From assembly GCA_031363055.1 (NCBI GenBank), contig JANLTP010000162.1, forward strand, positions 1 through 6,775: a stretch of DNA of 6,775 nt. Reading direction: 5' to 3'. A program made the translations under genes and the position numbers. Positions within the stretch are counted from its first letter, which is position 1. The number at the start of each line of letters is the position of its first letter. The notes beneath the pieces are model-generated. The model worked only from the letters and a program-made list of their open reading frames with translations. It was not told the origin of the DNA and did not search any database. This DNA is from JANLTP01 sp031363055. Lineage in GTDB: Bacteria; Pseudomonadota; Gammaproteobacteria; Burkholderiales; Burkholderiaceae_E. Below are positions 1 to 6,213 of this stretch, piece by piece.

Positions 1-3
1 GAA

Positions 4-1071
4 TCAGTCGATGCGGGCGCCGGAGTCCTTGACCACTTTGCGCCAGCGCGGTGTTTCCCGAGTCAAAAATTCCGAGAATGCATCAGCACTCAGAAACGCC
101 GGGTCGGCACCCTGACTGACCATGCGATTGCGCACGTCGGCCGACTCGAGCGCCTGCGCAAACGCCGCTGAGAGTTTTGTCACAATCTCTTTAGGCGTAC
201 CGGCGGGGGCCAAAAAGCCGTAGAAACCGACGACTTCAAAGCCCTTTATTCCGGATTCCATGACCGTGGGTACTTCGGGTAACGCCTGATTGCGGGCCGC
301 ACTGGTCACTGCAATGGCGCGCACTTTGCCGGAGTTCGCATATTGCGCGGCTTGCGGAATCGATTCGGCCATAAACTGCACCTGGCCCGCGATCAGATCG
401 GTAAACGCAGGCGCACTGCCGCGATACGGAATATGAACCATAAAGACGCCCGCCGCCTGTTTAAACATTTCGGGAACCAAGTGCGAGATACCGCCGTTGC
501 CGGCCGATCCGTAGTTCAGTTTGCCCGGATTTTGTTTGGCATAGGCGATGAATTCAGGCAAAGTCCGCACCGGCACCGACGGATGAACCAACAGGGCCAA
601 CGCTTGCTGGGCGGTCCGTGCGATCGGGGTGAAATCGCGCAGCGTATCGTAGGGTAGTTTGGCGTACAGTGCGCCATTGATGACCAAGGTACCGGTGTTG
701 GCCAGTAACAGCGTGTAGCCGTCGGCAGACGACTTGGCCACTGCCTCGGCGCCGATCGCGCCGCCGGCACCGGACTTGTAGTCGATGAGAATTTGCTGGC
801 CCAGGATCTCGGTCAGTTTCGGCGCCAGCAATCGTGCATGTTGATCAAGCGGCCCGCCAGCCGGAAAGCCGATAATCACCTTGATCGGCTTGTCGGGGAA
901 GGCCGCGTGTGCGGCACCGAAGGTACCGAGGGCTAACCCGGCCAGGCCCAGGAATATCTTGCACGCCAGATTGATGAAGCCAATGCCGAGTCCAACGCCA
1001 AACTTACTTCCGAAGCCAATGCCGAACCTAATGCCGAAGCCGATGTTGCCAGGCAAGTTCGCGCAACGCAT
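4..1071 (-). CDS. Bug-family (TctC-like) tripartite tricarboxylate transporter substrate-binding protein
   Basis: Predicted periplasmic receptor of 355 residues that captures a small, usually carboxylated, solute for a TTT-type transporter or for sensing; the ligand cannot be read from sequence. Seen: hydrophobic leader around residues 38-56 ending AHA before AFPDKPIK, then the Bug fingerprint FPAGGPLD (69-76), a GSAGNGGISH segment and HIPYRGSAPA, typical of the two-lobed fold. The ATG at 1069-1071 is chosen because GGGGAG lies 8 bases upstream and the leader follows; the same frame is open to 1332, but that extra stretch is low-complexity and antisense to the NadR-like gene. Odd: about 35 residues precede the usual signal core, made largely of Gly-hydrophobic dipeptides from a DNA hexamer repeat. 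No tctA/tctB partner is present, which is normal for the many orphan Bug proteins. Family call is firm, substrate unknown. Confidence 0.9.
   Translation of the reverse strand: MRCANLPGNIGFGIRFGIGFGSKFGVGLGIGFINLACKIFLGLAGLALGTFGAAHAAFPDKPIKVIIGFPAGGPLDQHARLLAPKLTEILGQQILIDYKSGAGGAIGAEAVAKSSADGYTLLLANTGTLVINGALYAKLPYDTLRDFTPIARTAQQALALLVHPSVPVRTLPEFIAYAKQNPGKLNYGSAGNGGISHLVPEMFKQAAGVFMVHIPYRGSAPAFTDLIAGQVQFMAESIPQAAQYANSGKVRAIAVTSAARNQALPEVPTVMESGIKGFEVVGFYGFLAPAGTPKEIVTKLSAAFAQALESADVRNRMVSQGADPAFLSADAFSEFLTRETPRWRKVVKDSGARID
976..1047. repeat. Imperfect hexamer tandem repeat (12 units) in the Bug leader
   Basis: Twelve successive hexamers fall on one 6-base register; the commonest units are GAAGCC and AATGCC, with variants such as AACGCC, GAGTCC, GAACCT and GATGTT. 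On the minus strand they encode a Gly-rich dipeptide run (GF, GI, GV, GL, GS with RF, KF and NI) at residues 9-32 of the Bug precursor, in frame. Slippage would change the leader length by dipeptides without breaking the frame. On the plus strand the repeat is also open and reads as Met/Pro/Lys-rich peptide upstream of the NadR-like start. Confidence 0.75.
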
Positions 1072-1072
1072 G
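1069..1072. other. Shared CATG holding two divergent start codons
   Basis: The palindrome CATG supplies the Bug start on the minus strand (1071-1069) and the preferred NadR-like start on the plus strand (1070-1072), so the start codons overlap by two bases. If both starts are right there is no intergenic spacer, and each gene's promoter and leader must lie inside the other's coding sequence. The Bug start has a good Shine-Dalgarno; the NadR-like start does not, so that side is the weaker. Confidence 0.6.
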
Positions 1073-1612
1073 AACGTATCTCCCCGAATTATTTCCGTGT
1101 TGGGCGCCGAGTGTACAGGCAAGACGCAACTGTGCGCAGCCCTGGGCGTGGGCCTGCCAGCGCTGGTGGTACCGGAATTTTTAAGGAGCTGGTGCGACGA
1201 GAAACAACGCGCGCCCGAGCAGCGGGAACAGGCGCTGATTATCGAAGGGCAGCTAGATGCCGAGCGTGCGGCTTGCGAAGACGCTTGGCGCGCCGGCGTC
1301 AACTGGGTAGTAGTTGATTCCAGCCCGCTCATGACGGCTATCTACAGCCTGGAGTACTTTGACGACGAGACACCTTGTGCGCAGGCGCTGGCCCACCAAC
1401 AGCGTTATAGCCTGAGCCTGGTCGCCGATGCTGCGATTCCCTGGCTTGCCGAGGGCTGGCAGCGCGATAGTGCGCAGCGACGCGCAAGCGCGCAAAGTCG
1501 CTTGCTGCAGATCCTGAAAGCAGGCGGCCTGCCGTTTGACGTCATTGCAGGCGAACCGGCGCGGCGCCTGCAACTGGCCACTCAAATTGTCAATGCGCTG
1601 CCTGCTGCATGA
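1070..1612 (+). CDS. NadR/Ttd14-like AAA ATPase (putative ribosylnicotinamide kinase)
   Basis: A 180-residue cytoplasmic P-loop protein resembling the C-terminal kinase domain of NadR, which phosphorylates nicotinamide riboside. Seen: Walker A GAECTGKT at residues 12-19, the VPEFLRSW segment (34-41) matching the family's conserved PE-x-x-R region, a Walker-B-like VVVDSSPL with Asp83 followed by TAIYSLEYF, and RYSLSLVAD...IPWLAEG (112-129) typical of the lid region. The NadR adenylyltransferase and helix-turn-helix domains are absent. In Proteobacteria such stand-alone kinases often sit with pnuC and a TonB-dependent receptor; here a receptor remnant follows at once but pnuC is missing, so the substrate is open. 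ATG 1070 places Walker A near the N-terminus; the frame is open to 881 (other ATGs at 881 and 1043), but that stretch is the antisense of the Bug leader repeat. No good Shine-Dalgarno. Confidence 0.8.
   Translation: MNVSPRIISVLGAECTGKTQLCAALGVGLPALVVPEFLRSWCDEKQRAPEQREQALIIEGQLDAERAACEDAWRAGVNWVVVDSSPLMTAIYSLEYFDDETPCAQALAHQQRYSLSLVADAAIPWLAEGWQRDSAQRRASAQSRLLQILKAGGLPFDVIAGEPARRLQLATQIVNALPAA
1080..1085 (-). promoter_or_regulatory. Shine-Dalgarno site of the Bug gene
   Basis: The minus strand reads GGGGAG, 8 bases before the ATG at 1071-1069. This decides the start in favour of the 355-residue form over upstream codons in the same frame. The site lies inside the first codons of the divergent NadR-like gene. 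Confidence 0.6.
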
Positions 1613-3312
1613 GCATGCATCGAACTATGCGCCGGCCGCGTTCGAGAACCGACAGTCGATCGAAATGTTGAAGGGCGTGTCAGGCGTTCAGGCCGGCAGT
1701 TCGGCGCCGGGTGGGCTGGTGAATTATTCGCTCAAGCGACCCACCGTCGCGCCACTGCGCGAGCTCACCGTTGGGCTATAAGAGCGCGGTACGCGGCTGG
1801 TCCATCTCGATCTGGGTGGACGCTTTGGTGTCGATCAGGCGCTCGGCTAGCGGTTCAATGCCGCGTTCGAAGACAAGCGGCCGATCGCCGATAACGCCCG
1901 CAGTCAACGTGAGTTTGTCAGCGGGTTTTTCGACTTCCGATTGCCGGCGCGATCCCTGCTCGAGGCAGAGTTCGAGTATCAGCGCTCGAGCCAGCCGAGT
2001 GTGCCGGGCTTTGGTCTGCCCGACACGACCGGTAGCGGGATAGCGACCACTGTGCCGGCGCCGGTGAACCCGCGGATCAATCTGGCTGCACAGCCTTGGG
2101 CGCAACCGTTCGAAGCTAAGAACCTGGTGGCATCGTTGCGCTTTTCGCAGACCCTGGCCAATGACTGGACCTGGGGTGCGCGAATCAGCAGACAGAACAT
2201 CCGCATCAATGACCGACTGCCGCTTCCAGATGGTTGCAGCAGCGGCACCAACTACGTCTATCCGGGATTTTGCGGCAACGGCGATTTTGATCTGTATGAC
2301 TATCGCAGCGACAACGAGCGGCGCAATTTGAGCTACGCGGACTGGTATTTGCGCGGTGAGGTCAAGCTCGGTGCAACCCGACATGAATTCAGCGCTGGCC
2401 TTTCGCACACACAGTACGCCGAACGATTCAATCCACAGCAGGCTTATAACCTCGTCGGTACCGGCAATCAGTTCACACCGGTTGTGTTGCCGGCCGATCC
2501 GACGCCGACCAGTCTGAACACGCAGATCGATTCGCGAACCAACGAAATTTATCTCTCGGACGCGATCCGTTTTGATGACACCTGGTCGCTGTGGCTGGGC
2601 CTGAGGCACAGCCGGCTCGATCGGTCCAGCGAACGCACCAACGGCAGTCGAGCGACGCGCTACGAACAGAGTTTCACGACACCCTGGGGTGCGCTGGGCT
2701 ACAAACCGTGGGCAGGTGGTTATGCGTACGTGTCGGCGGGCAGTGGAGTCGAGAGCGAAGTGGTGCCCAATCGGCCCAGCTTGTTTACCAATGCCGGGTC
2801 GGTGTTGCCGGCGATGCGCAGTACCCAGAAAGAAATTGGGTTCAAGCAGACGCTGGCCGGCGGTGGCCTTGCGCACCTGGGCCGGTGCCCTTTCCCGTGA
2901 CTGGAGCATCAATGCGCAAGCGATGTTGATCGATACCAAGGCATTACGCAGCGTTGATGATAATCTGCAAGGCAAACGCACGCCGAACGTGGCACCGGTC
3001 ACTGCCAGCGTGGCCGCTACCTGGCAAGTGCCGCAATTGGCGGGACTCGGCTGGACCAATCGCATCTTCTACAGCGACAAAAAAGCCATTACGCGCGATA
3101 ACTCAGTGGAGCTGCCATCGTTCTGGCAATGGGATAGCTACGTCGCCTATCGTCAGAAGCTCGGCGGCACGCAGTTCACCTGGCGGGTTGGTGTTGATAA
3201 CGTCACGGACAAGCGCTATTGGCGCGACGCGCCGACCCAGTATTGGGGTGGCACCTATCTGTTTCCGGCGCCGCCGCGAACCTTCCGGGTTTCAGTGCTG
3301 GCGAGTTTCTGA
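1613..3312 (+). pseudogene. Degraded TonB-dependent (siderophore-type) outer-membrane receptor
   Basis: Remnant of a ligand-gated outer-membrane barrel powered by TonB. Seen: from about 1630 one frame reads the end of the plug domain (ENRQSIEMLKGVSGVQAG, then SAPGGLVNY), then barrel strands with the family's PSVPGFGLPD, GDFDLYDYRS, SFTTPWGALGY and GVESEVVPN. That frame is broken by TAA at 1779-1781 and TAG at 1848-1850; the TAG sits where relatives usually have Tyr (G-stop-RFNAAFE). Around 2855-2870 the reading moves to another frame, which runs through VGVDNVTDKRYWRDAP to a C-terminal Phe (VSVLASF) and TGA at 3310-3312. The signal peptide, TonB box and first part of the plug are absent, and the join at the frameshift appears to lack a few dozen barrel residues. 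Not a functional receptor as sequenced. The left boundary is approximate. Confidence 0.9.
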
Positions 3313-3398
3313 GTTTGATCAAGAGTGATTTTCCGACGCGAGCGACATTCGAACGAGGCTGCATTTCGACCCGCGGTGCATAGGGTTAAACTGACTCG

Positions 3399-4487
3399 AT
3401 GCAATCCGACGACATCGCCCGCTGGCGGGAAAATCTCAATGAAGAGTTGAACGGCATGGCGCTTTACGAGGCGCTGGCCCAGATGGAAAGCGACGAGTCG
3501 CGTCGCCATCTGTTTTCTGAATTGGCCGACGCCGAACGTCGGCATGCGAATTTCTGGCGTGAACGTTTGCTGAAAAATGGCGTAACCATTGCCGCATTCA
3601 AACCGTCGTTGCGCTCGCGTATCCTGATCTTTCTGGCCGGGCGTTTGGGTCCCGCTTTTGTGTTGCCAACCTTGGCGGCGGCCGAAACCGCCGGTGGTAA
3701 TCGCTACGCGCAGCAGGCCGATGCGCAGGCCGCTGGATTGGCGGAGGAAGAGGGCGGCCATGCCAAGCGCTTGCAAGAAGCGGTGGTCTCCCGAGAGCCA
3801 TCGCATCGGGCCTTGGGTGGTAATAGTCTGCGTGCCGCCGTGCTCGGGGTTAACGATGGCCTGGTTTCAAACTTTTGCCTGATCGTCGGTATGGTCGGTG
3901 CCGGTGCCGGCAATCGAACGGCACTCTTGACCGGTCTGGCCGGACTCATAGCCGGGGCAGCGTCGATGGCACTCGGCGAATGGCTGTCGGTGGCCAATGC
4001 GCGTGAGAGTGCGCAGCGCCAGATTGCGCGTGAGGCCGAGGAGTTGGCCAGTTCGCCGGAGTCTGAACTCAAGGAGCTGGCGCTGATCTATCAGGCCAAG
4101 GGGCTGTCCAAGGCGCAGTCGCAAGTGGTCGCCAATGAAATCATGAAGAACCCGAAGGTCGCGCTCGATACTTTGATCCGCGAAGAGTTGGGCATCAATC
4201 CGAACGACCTGGGTGGCAGCCCCTGGACTGCAGCCGTCGTGTCATTTGTCTTGTTCTCGCTCGGCGCTCTGTGCCCGATTCTGCCTTTTTTCTTCGTCAA
4301 CGATCAATCAGTGTTGATCTGGATCGGCGTCAGCGCCAGCGCTGCGCTGATGCTCAGTGGCGCGGCGACCGCGCTTTACACCGGACGCGGCATGTGGTTT
4401 TCGGCGACCCGACAGTTGTTGTTCGGCGCGATTGCGGCGGCGCTGACTTTCGGGGTGGGGCGCTTGATTGGGGTGAGTCTGAATTAA
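3399..4487 (+). CDS. mbfA: MbfA-type iron exporter (ferritin-like domain fused to VIT1)
   Basis: A 362-residue inner-membrane protein, predicted to bind and oxidise or sense Fe(II) in a cytoplasmic rubrerythrin-like domain and export iron (or Mn) through a VIT1/CCC1 channel. Seen: four-helix ferritin-like region, residues 8-130, with candidate di-iron ligands Glu16, Glu46-x-x-His49, Glu96 and Glu118-x-x-His121; then LGVNDGLVSN (149-158) opening the VIT1 domain with Asp153 in TM1, the MALGEWLSV motif (190-198), a Glu-rich linker (202-226) matching the metal-binding loop, and C-terminal hydrophobic helices at about 275-300, 305-325 and 338-358. Full length for the erythrin-VIT1 family known from Bradyrhizobium and Agrobacterium. 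ATG 3399 fits the domain start; ribosome site weak, and no convincing promoter or metalloregulator box seen in the 86 bases upstream. It follows a dead iron-receptor-like gene. The stop lies 13 bases from the cassette array. Confidence 0.9.
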   Translation: MQSDDIARWRENLNEELNGMALYEALAQMESDESRRHLFSELADAERRHANFWRERLLKNGVTIAAFKPSLRSRILIFLAGRLGPAFVLPTLAAAETAGGNRYAQQADAQAAGLAEEEGGHAKRLQEAVVSREPSHRALGGNSLRAAVLGVNDGLVSNFCLIVGMVGAGAGNRTALLTGLAGLIAGAASMALGEWLSVANARESAQRQIAREAEELASSPESELKELALIYQAKGLSKAQSQVVANEIMKNPKVALDTLIREELGINPNDLGGSPWTAAVVSFVLFSLGALCPILPFFFVNDQSVLIWIGVSASAALMLSGAATALYTGRGMWFSATRQLLFGAIAAALTFGVGRLIGVSLN

Positions 4488-4500
4488 TCGACCAGTGAGA

Positions 4501-4540
4501 TAAGTTAATCGGCCGAGAACGTTGGACATGAGGGTTAGGC
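4501..4540 (-). other. attC-like site behind tfoX copy 1, degenerate
   Basis: The minus strand starts with a perfect R'' core GCCTAAC (4540-4534) overlapping the TAA stop, then CATGTCCAACGTT, which resembles the 3' half of known attC sites (CATGTCAAACGTT). The expected R' (GTTRRRY) is instead GTTCTCG. The unit shared with copy 2 ends at AACTTA (near 4501), a possible alternative boundary. At about 40 bases it is shorter than typical attC and I see no long stem, so it may be truncated or inactive. Confidence 0.5.
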
Positions 4541-4951
4541 GTCACCGCGCCGTGCCTTTGGTGCTCGCGGCTTCGTTACGGAGCTCGCCTTTGGCGTGCC
4601 CACACTCTTATGCGGCTTCGAGACGGAATCCTGCTGCGCCGCCAGTAACGCCTTTGCTGCCCAGTGTCTCATTGCAGTTTTTCCAGTGAACACTTCCGGT
4701 GGAGCCTGATGGTACTGAAGCGTGGCAATTCCACCGTCCTTCGGATACGAGAACATTGGAAGCCCTCTTGCAACGAATTCTGCCGCAGTGGCGGCGTTCG
4801 CCTTGAAGTAGAGCGTTTTGTCGTGAATCGTGGCGATGAATAGATCATCACAGTAGACATAGACACCGCCGAACATCTTGCGTTGACGAAGAACGCCCAT
4901 TCCTGACATGAGGTCAAGTACGGTGCTTAGCAAAGCCGAGTCAGCGGACAT
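4535..4951 (-). CDS. TfoX N-terminal-domain protein, cassette copy 1
   Basis: A 138-residue small cytoplasmic protein with the TfoX/Sxy N-terminal domain. TfoX/Sxy activates competence genes in some Gammaproteobacteria, but this stand-alone domain is widespread and its role is not established. Seen: RKMFGGVYVY (24-33), the domain's hallmark, then DLFIATIHDKTLYFKA, FSYPKDGG and LQYHQAPPEV, ending with HWAAKALLAAQQ near residue 107. The last 30 or so residues are a Lys/Arg/Pro/Ser/Ala-rich tail, likely disordered and possibly nucleic-acid binding. No TfoX C-terminal domain. The ATG at 4951 is preferred; an in-frame TTG at 4960 would add three residues; neither has a clear ribosome site. The TAA stop lies within the attC core. 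Convergent with mbfA. A second copy lies at 6614-6775. Confidence 0.85.
   Translation of the reverse strand: MSADSALLSTVLDLMSGMGVLRQRKMFGGVYVYCDDLFIATIHDKTLYFKANAATAAEFVARGLPMFSYPKDGGIATLQYHQAPPEVFTGKTAMRHWAAKALLAAQQDSVSKPHKSVGTPKASSVTKPRAPKARRGDA
4567..4620. repeat. 9-bp direct repeats 45 bp apart in the tfoX tail
   Basis: GCGGCTTCG occurs at 4567-4575 and again at 4612-4620, exactly 45 bases apart, each followed two bases later by ACGGA. Copy 2 of the gene has a single such site and lacks exactly the intervening 45 bases, so slippage between these repeats explains the length difference as an in-frame 15-residue loss or gain in the basic tail. Confidence 0.85.
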
Positions 4952-5000
4952 TCTGCGCAATCGGGTAGAGAATTTCGGCAGTCCACGGGAATCTCGCGAC

Positions 5001-5078
5001 GCTTAAAGTTCGACAGGAGCGGCAAACCAAAGAGCGCGCAGCAGCCTTTGGAACGTCCGCCCGAAAGTGGGGTTAGGC
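5001..5078 (-). other. attC recombination site of the HAD cassette
   Basis: 78 bases, read on the minus strand from R'' GCCTAAC (5078-5072, containing the HAD stop) to R' TTTAAGC (5007-5001), which fits GTTRRRY except for the first base. Inside, CCAAAG (5027-5032) pairs perfectly with CTTTGG (5046-5051), GCGG (5019-5022) pairs with CCGC (5057-5060), and the outer GCTTAA pairs with TTAGGC apart from one wobble. Such an imperfect hairpin, folded from single-stranded DNA, is the substrate of integron integrases. Best-supported attC in the window. Confidence 0.8.
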
Positions 5079-5768
5079 GCCGAGGCTCGCACGCGGCTCT
5101 CGCAATGCCCGTTTCGGGAAGGCTCGCAGATCTTCAATTACCTGATTGACACCTGCGTATGCCTTGAGTCGTTGATGCTCTTCATGCGGACCTAGCGCAA
5201 TGATGTAGCCAATGCCAGCGGCGTATGCGGCCGCCAGGCCTGAGACGGCGTCTTCCACGACAATGCACAAGCCCGGATGAAGCCCGAGACAACGCGCCGC
5301 TGCAAGGTATATGTCTGGGGCCGGTTTCCCAGCAAGAAGGTCGTTATCGTAGGTGACTCGATCACGCTCGAACCATCGGCCTAACTTAAGGTGCTGGAAG
5401 AAGAAGTCGACATTGCTCGCCTCAGATGCAGTAGCAATCGTCATGGGCGTTCCGCGTTCGGCAAGATGGTCGAGGAGTTCGGGGGCGCCTGGCGAAAGCA
5501 CGAAATCCGCAGCTCGGCTTAGGCAGAGCGCCCGGTACGCCGACTCCTTAACCTGCACGAGTCTGGCCTCCTCTTCGCGGTCAATAGGTCCTACGAGATA
5601 GGTCAGGATGGATGAGTTCGTACGGCCGTGCACGTGCAACCGGAACTCCCCCTCCGTAAGCGCTTTGCCACGTAGGAGGACGGCGGACTCTTGCCAGGCT
5701 TCGAAGTGAAGATGTGCATCCCACAGGAGGACGCCGTTGAAGTCAAAGATTACGCCGGTGAAGTGCAT
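5073..5768 (-). CDS. HAD-superfamily hydrolase, beta-phosphoglucomutase-like
   Basis: A 231-residue cytoplasmic protein of HAD subfamily I with a helical cap, a class that hydrolyses or transfers phosphate on small metabolites. Motifs seen: I, FDFNGVL with nucleophile Asp9; cap segment HGRTNSSIL (48-56), as in beta-phosphoglucomutase relatives; II, ATAS with Thr113; III, GKPAPDIY with Lys148; IV, VVEDAVSG with Glu172-Asp173. Odd: the second acidic residue of motif I (DxD) is Asn11. DFNG variants occur in real HAD proteins, but loss of this general acid/base could slow phosphatase turnover or change chemistry. ATG 5768 starts directly before motif I, leaving no room for a later start; no Shine-Dalgarno is evident, so translation may depend on cassette read-through. 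The stop TAA is embedded in the attC core. Substrate unknown. Confidence 0.85.
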   Translation of the reverse strand: MHFTGVIFDFNGVLLWDAHLHFEAWQESAVLLRGKALTEGEFRLHVHGRTNSSILTYLVGPIDREEEARLVQVKESAYRALCLSRAADFVLSPGAPELLDHLAERGTPMTIATASEASNVDFFFQHLKLGRWFERDRVTYDNDLLAGKPAPDIYLAAARCLGLHPGLCIVVEDAVSGLAAAYAAGIGYIIALGPHEEHQRLKAYAGVNQVIEDLRAFPKRALREPRASLGA

Positions 5769-5856
5769 CAGGGAAGCAGTCTGGAAAATTTGCGTTCACG
5801 GCGCATGGCGTCCAAGTTGACTGGCTGTTATTTCAAGCCTGCGCCACGGTGCGACA

Positions 5857-5913
5857 GCTCAACCCACAAGCGTTGGCGCGCAAAAATTGTCCGTGTCCAA
5901 TGTCAAATTAAAC
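5857..5913 (-). other. Candidate attC of the higBA cassette
   Basis: The minus strand reads from GTTTAAT (5913-5907), one base off the R'' consensus RYYYAAC and again containing the gene's TAA stop, to GTTGAGC (5863-5857), a perfect R' GTTRRRY. The length of 57 bases is at the short end for attC. Inside, GCGTTGG can pair with CCAATGT using two wobbles around a loop of about 20 bases. Weaker than the 5001-5078 site because the two cores are only partly complementary. The roughly 90 bases from here to the HAD start hold nothing else I recognise. Confidence 0.45.
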
Positions 5914-6213
5914 AGCTTCCGCTGCGGGCAACGCTTGCAGTTTCAACCCGAGGGCCTCAACTACTTTAAGGATTGTGGAGAATTCTGGATTCCCTTCGGC
6001 TGACAGCGCTTTGTAAAGGCTTTCGCGACCCAGCCCAGTCTCGCGCGCGATCTGCGACATTCCCTTCGCACGCGCAATGTCCCCCAATGCCGCCGCAATC
6101 AGCGTCGCATCACCTTCCTCAAATGCCGCCTGAAGATACGCTGTGATGTCTTCTTCGGATTCCAAATGCTCCGCAGGGTCCCACACTCGGGTCTTTACCT
6201 TCAATTTGCTCAT
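5908..6213 (-). CDS. higA: HigA-type antitoxin (addiction module antidote protein)
   Basis: A 101-residue XRE-family DNA-binding antitoxin that should neutralise the preceding toxin and repress the shared promoter. Seen: the family-specific N-terminal stretch AEHLESEEDITAYLQAAFEE (14-33), then a helix-turn-helix, residues 45-90, with IARAKGMSQIARETGLGRESLYKALS followed by NPEFSTILKVVEALGL. Length and order are those of the antidote partners of Gp49/HigB-like killer proteins. Its ATG (6213-6211) overlaps the toxin stop by four bases (ATGA), indicating translational coupling. Toxin-first order is the rule for HigBA-like modules. The stop overlaps a candidate attC core, consistent with a two-gene cassette. 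Confidence 0.92.
   Translation of the reverse strand: MSKLKVKTRVWDPAEHLESEEDITAYLQAAFEEGDATLIAAALGDIARAKGMSQIARETGLGRESLYKALSAEGNPEFSTILKVVEALGLKLQALPAAEAV

Larger units (their letters stand above)
4501..4741. repeat. Direct repeat, copy 1 (tfoX cassette end)
   Basis: Nearly identical to 6579-6775 over the 3' part of the tfoX-like gene and its attC-like tail. Differences are a few substitutions, one extra G in the other copy at 6611-6613, and a 45-base segment present only here. The true repeat probably extends over the whole cassette; the second copy is cut by the window end. Confidence 0.95.

Noticed and set aside
952..963. Lipobox at Cys37 of the Bug precursor
   Set aside because: The residues before Cys37 are N-L-A, lacking the usual Leu at -3, and a good signal-peptidase I site (AHA) follows at residue 56.
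881..1069. Longer NadR-like protein starting at 881 or 1043
   Set aside because: The stretch is antisense to the Bug gene and its hexamer repeat; Walker A would fall abnormally far from the N-terminus for the 881 start. The 1043 start cannot be fully excluded.
1072..1332. N-terminal extension of the Bug gene to an upstream start at 1332
   Set aside because: The added 87 residues are Ser/Ala/Arg-rich antisense of the NadR-like gene and precede a proper Shine-Dalgarno plus leader at 1071.
1779..1850. Recoded stops (stop-codon readthrough) in the receptor
   Set aside because: Two different stops, a missing 5' end and a frameshift in the same gene indicate decay; neighbouring genes use TAA and TGA as true stops.
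2853..2870. Programmed frameshift in the receptor
   Set aside because: No slippery heptamer or downstream structure is evident, and family residues appear missing at the join.
1776..3065. Long open frame on the minus strand across the receptor
   Set aside because: No recognisable domain in its translation; the plus strand carries clear receptor motifs, so it is an antisense shadow.
4952..4960. TTG start for tfoX copy 1
   Set aside because: It adds only three residues and no ribosome site supports it over the ATG at 4951; left as an alternative.
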